From assembly GCA_023395575.1 (NCBI GenBank), contig JAEWZA010000512.1, positions 1 to 10,518 on the forward strand: a stretch of DNA of 10,518 nucleotides, written 5' to 3'. The position numbers were made by a program, and so were the translations under genes. Shown here piece after piece: positions 7,001 through 10,518 of the stretch (the stretch's first letter is position 1; each line of letters opens with the position of its first letter). The stretch is from Bacillota bacterium (GTDB taxonomy: Bacteria > Bacillota > Clostridia > Acetivibrionales > DSM-1351). The notes under the pieces are model-generated. The model ran no database searches, was not told the DNA's origin, and saw only the letters and a list, made by a program, of their open reading frames with translations.

Positions 7001-7008
7001 GAGTTCAA
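6980..7008 (-). promoter_or_regulatory. Sigma-A promoter of lon
   Basis: On the minus strand TTGAAC (complement of 7003-7008) is followed after exactly 17 bases by a perfect TATAAT (complement of 6980-6985). That is a near-consensus vegetative promoter. Transcription would start near 6973, giving a leader of about 75 bases before the lon ATG at 6898. It starts only 21 bases after the pyk stop. Confidence 0.75.
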
Positions 7009-7029
7009 CAAAAATGGAATAAATCACAA

Positions 7030-8772
7030 TTAATTGCTTCTAAGTACCAGTCCTCTTTCTGCATCTACTGTCACAACTGATCCAGTTTTCAAGATTTTAG
7101 TAGCATTTTCTGCTCCGACTATAACTGGAATATCCAGTGCCAAGCCTACTGTAGCAGTATGACTTGCCTGTCCACCTTCTTCTACTACTATTGCTACAGC
7201 TCTTTTTATAATTGGTAACATACTGTTGTCGGTAAAAGGAACTACAAGTATATTTCCATCAATAAAATTGTCTAAAGCTTCTTTTGGTGTGGATGCAACA
7301 CATAACTCACCTGTTGCCGAAATTTCACCTATTCCAGTACCCTGTACCAATACTTTGCCCACAATATGCACTTTCAATGTATTTGTTGTTCCACTTATTC
7401 CTGTGGGTACTCCTGCTGTTATAACGGCCAAATCTCCATTTTTAACCATACCAGATTCGAGAGCTTTTTCTATTCCCATATCAAACAACTCATCAGTGGT
7501 AGTTGCCATTTTAACTAAATAAGGTGTTACACCCCATGATAAATTCAGCTGTCTCTGTACCTTTGGATTAACGGTAGTGGCAATAATTGGACATGCTGGA
7601 CGGAATCTTGCTACCATTCTAGCAGTGTGACCCGACTGTGTAACAGTAATAATTGCAGATGCCTTCAAATCAAGAGCAGTTGTACAGGTTGCATGACTGA
7701 TAGCATTTGTTACACTTGTACTAATTTCAGTTATTTCAGTATCAAATCTCTTCCAATAATTCACTGCACTTTCAGCCTTTTCAGCAATTTTTCCCATAAC
7801 CTCTAGTGCCTCAACCGGATGTTTACCTGAAGCCGTCTCTCCTGACAGCATAACGCCACTAGTACCATCAAATATGGCATTTGCAACGTCACTTGCCTCT
7901 GCACGTGTTGGTCTTGGGTTCCTAATCATTGAGTCTAGCATTTGAGTTGCAGTAATAACAGGTTTACCATTTCTAAAACACTTTTGTATAATATTTTTTT
8001 GAACAATAGGAACCTCTTCAACAGGGATTTCAACTCCTAAATCACCTCTGGCAACCATTATTCCATCAGAAACCTTTAGAATTTCATCAAAATTAGTAAT
8101 TCCTTCTCTGTTTTCAATTTTTGATATAATTAAAATATCACTGCCGCCGTTCTTTTCAAGTATTTTTCTAATTTCTACTACGTCAGATGCTTTCCTTACA
8201 AAAGAAGCAGCAATTATATCAAAGTCATTTTCAATCCCAAATTTTATATCCTCAATGTCTTGACAGGTTAATGCAGGCAATTTCAATTTTGCCCCTGGAA
8301 TATTAATTCCTTTGTGGTTGCCTATAGTTCCACCATTGAGAACAACACAGAATATGTCTTTATTCTTAATTTCAATAACCTCAAGCTCAACCAAGCCATC
8401 ATCAATTAAAACCTTACTTCCTCTTGAAACATCTTTGTAAAGCTCTTTATAAGAAATAGTACATTGTGTTTCATCTCCAATTATATCCTTGTTAACCAAA
8501 ACAAACTCTGCGTTCTCCTTTAAAGTAACCTTTCCTTCTTTAAAGCTACCTGTTCTTACCTCAGGACCTTTGGTATCCAGCAATAATGGAATTGGTAATT
8601 TGAGTTCATCTCTAATACCTTTAAATAAATCTAATCTTTTTTTATGTTCTTCATATGTGCCATGTGAAAAATTAATTCTTGCTACATTCATTCCACCAAG
8701 CATCATTTTTCTAAGTATAGCCTCATTATCTGAAGCAGGACCTAACGTACATATAATTTTCGTTTTTCTCAT
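7030..8772 (-). CDS. pyk: Pyruvate kinase with extra C-terminal PEP-utilising-type domain
   Basis: This complete 580-residue pyruvate kinase catalyses PEP + ADP to pyruvate + ATP, the last step of glycolysis, in the cytosol. Motifs: 'ARINFSHG' with Arg32, Asn34 and Ser36; 'DTKGPEVRTG' (66-75), whose Glu71 corresponds to the rabbit Glu117 linked to potassium dependence; catalytic Lys218 and metal ligands Glu220 and Asp244 in 'ISKIENREG' and 'ARGDLGVEIP'; and 'TATQMLDSMIRNPRPTRAE'. After the usual core (to about 470) comes the extra domain known from Geobacillus stearothermophilus pyruvate kinase. Its 'GGQASHTATVGLALDIPVIVG' keeps the histidine (His538) of the PEP-utilising mobile domain, though whether it is phosphorylated is unknown. 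GGAGG sits 4 bases before the ATG. It has its own promoter and no obvious terminator before the lon promoter. Confidence 0.97.
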   Translation of the reverse strand: MRKTKIICTLGPASDNEAILRKMMLGGMNVARINFSHGTYEEHKKRLDLFKGIRDELKLPIPLLLDTKGPEVRTGSFKEGKVTLKENAEFVLVNKDIIGDETQCTISYKELYKDVSRGSKVLIDDGLVELEVIEIKNKDIFCVVLNGGTIGNHKGINIPGAKLKLPALTCQDIEDIKFGIENDFDIIAASFVRKASDVVEIRKILEKNGGSDILIISKIENREGITNFDEILKVSDGIMVARGDLGVEIPVEEVPIVQKNIIQKCFRNGKPVITATQMLDSMIRNPRPTRAEASDVANAIFDGTSGVMLSGETASGKHPVEALEVMGKIAEKAESAVNYWKRFDTEITEISTSVTNAISHATCTTALDLKASAIITVTQSGHTARMVARFRPACPIIATTVNPKVQRQLNLSWGVTPYLVKMATTTDELFDMGIEKALESGMVKNGDLAVITAGVPTGISGTTNTLKVHIVGKVLVQGTGIGEISATGELCVASTPKEALDNFIDGNILVVPFTDNSMLPIIKRAVAIVVEEGGQASHTATVGLALDIPVIVGAENATKILKTGSVVTVDAERGLVLRSN

Positions 8773-8828
8773 ATAACCTCCATATTAACTTCGAATCTTT
8801 TATATTTTTTATATATGCCTGCATTTTG

Positions 8829-8846
8829 TACAGCCCCATTGCTGTA
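8829..8846. repeat. Small hairpin in the pyk leader
   Basis: TACAGC (8829-8834) and GCTGTA (8841-8846) form a perfect 6-bp stem with a 6-base loop, about 57 bases before the pyk ATG. It has no T-run and is too short to classify; it may modulate the leader or be incidental. Confidence 0.35.
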
Positions 8847-8900
8847 TGAACGCTATTTCCCACAACTTACTGATTTTTGATTTTAAAACGATAGTTATCT

Positions 8901-8920
8901 TACATATAAATATATATGTA
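8901..8920. repeat. Perfect 8-4-8 inverted repeat in the pyk leader
   Basis: TACATATA (8901-8908) and TATATGTA (8913-8920) are perfect inverted copies with a 4-base spacer. It lies about 20-40 bases downstream of the predicted pyk transcription start, where a repressor could act as a roadblock. All but two pairs are A-T, so chance is a real alternative. Confidence 0.35.
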
Positions 8921-8946
8921 CCCATTATATTTCTTAAATATCTAGT

Positions 8947-8975
8947 ATAATAATTCATATTTAAAAAATTGTCTA
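8947..8975 (-). promoter_or_regulatory. Probable sigma-A promoter of pyk
   Basis: On the minus strand TAGACA (complement of 8970-8975) and TATTAT (complement of 8947-8952) are separated by 17 bases; each differs from consensus at one position. Transcription would start near 8940, giving a leader of about 168 bases. A second TATAAT (complement of 8924-8929) lacks a good -35. The rest of the gap up to the citrate synthase terminator is AT-rich and I see nothing else in it. Confidence 0.55.
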
Positions 8976-9070
8976 TCTATATTATATTAAATGTTATCAT
9001 TTTCAGCTTTATTATGCCACCAACATTTTATATTTATTTTATTTTTATTAATTATAAACATTGTATTGTT

Positions 9071-9118
9071 AAAAACCCGAGACAATAAAAGTCTTATTAA
9101 CTTTTACCAGCCCCGGGT
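9071..9118 (-). terminator. Strong intrinsic terminator of the citrate synthase gene
   Basis: On the minus strand the arm at 9118-9100 (starting ACCCGGGGC) pairs with the arm at 9092-9075 (ending CTCGGGT): 18 base pairs with several G-U pairs and one bulge, a 7-base loop, then a U-run (complement of 9071-9075). It begins 38 bases after the citrate synthase stop. This is the clearest terminator in the window and separates citrate synthase from pyk. Confidence 0.88.
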
Positions 9119-9155
9119 CAGAATAAAATACTATACTATTTTCTACCGCTTACAT

Positions 9156-10508
9156 CTATCTTTCATCAATTGGAATATATTCTTTTGTCGTTGAAATACT
9201 CTTGTAGGCTGGTCTTATAATCTTTTGGTTACTGATAACCTCTTCTATTCTATGAGCACACCAGCCCACAATTCTAGCCACTGCAAACAGTGGTGTAAAC
9301 AGCTCTGCTGAAATTCCTAATGCATCATATACAAAACCTGAATAGAAGTCTACATTAGCACAAATATTCTTCGAGGTGCCTTTTTTCTGGCAGAATACAT
9401 CAGGTCCAATTTTTTCAACAGTTTCATAGAATAAAAACTCTTTTTCTCTGCCCTTTTCAATAGCAAGTTGATGCGCTTTTTCCTTTAATAATGTTGTTCT
9501 AGGGTCTGACAGAGTATATACTGCATGACCTAAACCATATATTAGTCCTGCCTTATCAAAAGCTTGCTTATCCATAATTTTTATTAAATAATTTCTGATT
9601 TCTTCTTCATCATTCCAATCAGAAACATTTTCTTTTATATTTTCCAACATGTTCATAGCCTTAATATTTGCTCCGCCATGCTTTGGTCCCTTAAGTGAGC
9701 CAACAGCTGCAGCAATTGCTGAATAAGTGTCTGTTTCAGTAGAAGATACTACCCTTGCAGCAAATGTTGAATTATTTCCACCACCATGTTCTGCATGAAG
9801 CACTAATGCCAAATCAAGAATTTCAGCCTCAGTTTTTGTATATTTATTGTCCGGTCTTATTAAGTGCAAAATATTTTCAGCAGTAGACAAATCAGGTCTT
9901 GGATTATGAATATATAGACTCTTTCCACCATAATAGTGAGACTTTGCTTGATATCCATAAGCAACCATTGTTGGGAACTTAGCTATTAGCTCTATACTCT
10001 GTCTTAATAAGTTTTTAGCATCAACACTATCTGGGTTTTCATCATATGAATATGACACCAACACGCTTCTTGCAAGCTTGTTCATTATATCTGAGCTTGG
10101 TGCCTTAAGAATCATATCTTCAGTAAATCCTTCTGGTAAATCTCTTAACTCACTTAGCATTTCAACAAACTCATCTAACTGAGCTTTATTAGGCAGTACA
10201 CCAAATAGAAGCAAATAACATACCTCTTCAAATCCAAATCTATTCTCCTGTTGAAAGCCTCTTACTAAATCAACAACATCTATGCCTCGATAAATTAGGC
10301 GTCCCTCGTCCTCTTTTCTCTCTCCCTCATAAAGTACATATCCGTGAACCTCTCCAATTTCAGTAAGTCCAACTAATACTCCTGAACCATCACTATTTCT
10401 CAATCCCTTTTTCACATTGTATCTAACAAATTTTTCAGGATTAATATAGTTAACCTTTTCAATAACATCTATCATCTTGTCCACATAATTATTAATCTTT
10501 TTAGACAT
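9156..10508 (-). CDS. Citrate synthase (citrate/2-methylcitrate synthase family)
   Basis: This 450-residue cytosolic enzyme condenses acetyl-CoA with oxaloacetate to citrate. The catalytic triad of the Si-type family is visible: His277 in 'GPKHGGAN', His328 in 'GLGHAVYTLSDPR', and Asp387 in 'NVDFYSG'. Also present are 'LHAEHGGGNNSTFAARVVSSTETD' (237-260) and Arg420 in 'WCAHRIEE'. The N-terminal 70 or so residues precede the conserved 'GRLIYRGIDVVDLV' motif and make the protein somewhat longer than the shortest bacterial forms. Glutamate synthesis from a partial TCA branch is the likely role in an anaerobe. The ATG is the first in the frame; GGG at the window edge, 7 bases upstream, could be part of its ribosome-binding site, but the promoter lies outside. 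Methylcitrate synthase activity cannot be excluded from sequence. Confidence 0.95.
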   Translation of the reverse strand: MSKKINNYVDKMIDVIEKVNYINPEKFVRYNVKKGLRNSDGSGVLVGLTEIGEVHGYVLYEGERKEDEGRLIYRGIDVVDLVRGFQQENRFGFEEVCYLLLFGVLPNKAQLDEFVEMLSELRDLPEGFTEDMILKAPSSDIMNKLARSVLVSYSYDENPDSVDAKNLLRQSIELIAKFPTMVAYGYQAKSHYYGGKSLYIHNPRPDLSTAENILHLIRPDNKYTKTEAEILDLALVLHAEHGGGNNSTFAARVVSSTETDTYSAIAAAVGSLKGPKHGGANIKAMNMLENIKENVSDWNDEEEIRNYLIKIMDKQAFDKAGLIYGLGHAVYTLSDPRTTLLKEKAHQLAIEKGREKEFLFYETVEKIGPDVFCQKKGTSKNICANVDFYSGFVYDALGISAELFTPLFAVARIVGWCAHRIEEVISNQKIIRPAYKSISTTKEYIPIDER

Positions 10509-10518
10509 ATGTATACCC

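Noticed and set aside
8991..9194. Plus-strand 67-codon open frame between pyk and citrate synthase
   Set aside because: It runs through the citrate synthase terminator and into its 3' end, is of AT-driven composition, and lacks a ribosome-binding site.

Overview
This window is AT-rich DNA that reads as chromosomal sequence from a low-GC, Gram-positive anaerobe of the Clostridia. The evidence for that is AGGAG/GGAGG ribosome-binding sites, A/T-rich codon third positions, a MecA adaptor, a pyruvate kinase with the extra C-terminal phosphohistidine-like domain seen in Firmicutes, and very AT-rich intergenic DNA. The cellulolytic, spore-forming cluster III clostridia are a plausible home, but this is an inference from gene types and style, not from a search.

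Layout. One gene, the 3' end of mecA (2-436, +), runs rightward; every other gene is on the minus strand, so transcription goes from the right end to the left. From right to left: citrate synthase (10508-9156) with a strong intrinsic terminator (9118-9071); pyruvate kinase pyk (8772-7030) with its own promoter and a leader holding two small inverted repeats; lon protease (6898-4589) with a well-formed sigma-A promoter that carries a perfect 9-7-9 inverted repeat; a tartrate/D-malate dehydrogenase-family enzyme (4381-3302) preceded by a compact GC-richer RNA-like structure; a 750-base gene-free region (2554-3301) with a few hairpins; then a two-gene unit, a membrane protein with an acidic linker and C-terminal TPRs (2553-1447) followed by a double PRC-barrel protein (1401-613). 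That unit converges on mecA across two perfect hairpins.

How the genes fit together. Citrate synthase, pyruvate kinase and the decarboxylating dehydrogenase all act around the PEP-pyruvate-oxaloacetate/acetyl-CoA node, so the right half is central carbon metabolism with a house-keeping protease inserted. MecA (a ClpC adaptor) and Lon are both proteolysis functions but lie at opposite ends and are not in one operon. The TPR/PRC pair is uncharacterised.

Most of the window is ordinary core genome. I see no CRISPR array, mobile element, tRNA, rRNA, phage gene or defence island. The item most worth a second look is the structured candidate leader RNA at 4411-4498 upstream of the dehydrogenase; next are the operator-like repeat in the lon promoter, the long imperfect hairpin at 3088-3162, and the uncharacterised TPR/PRC membrane pair.
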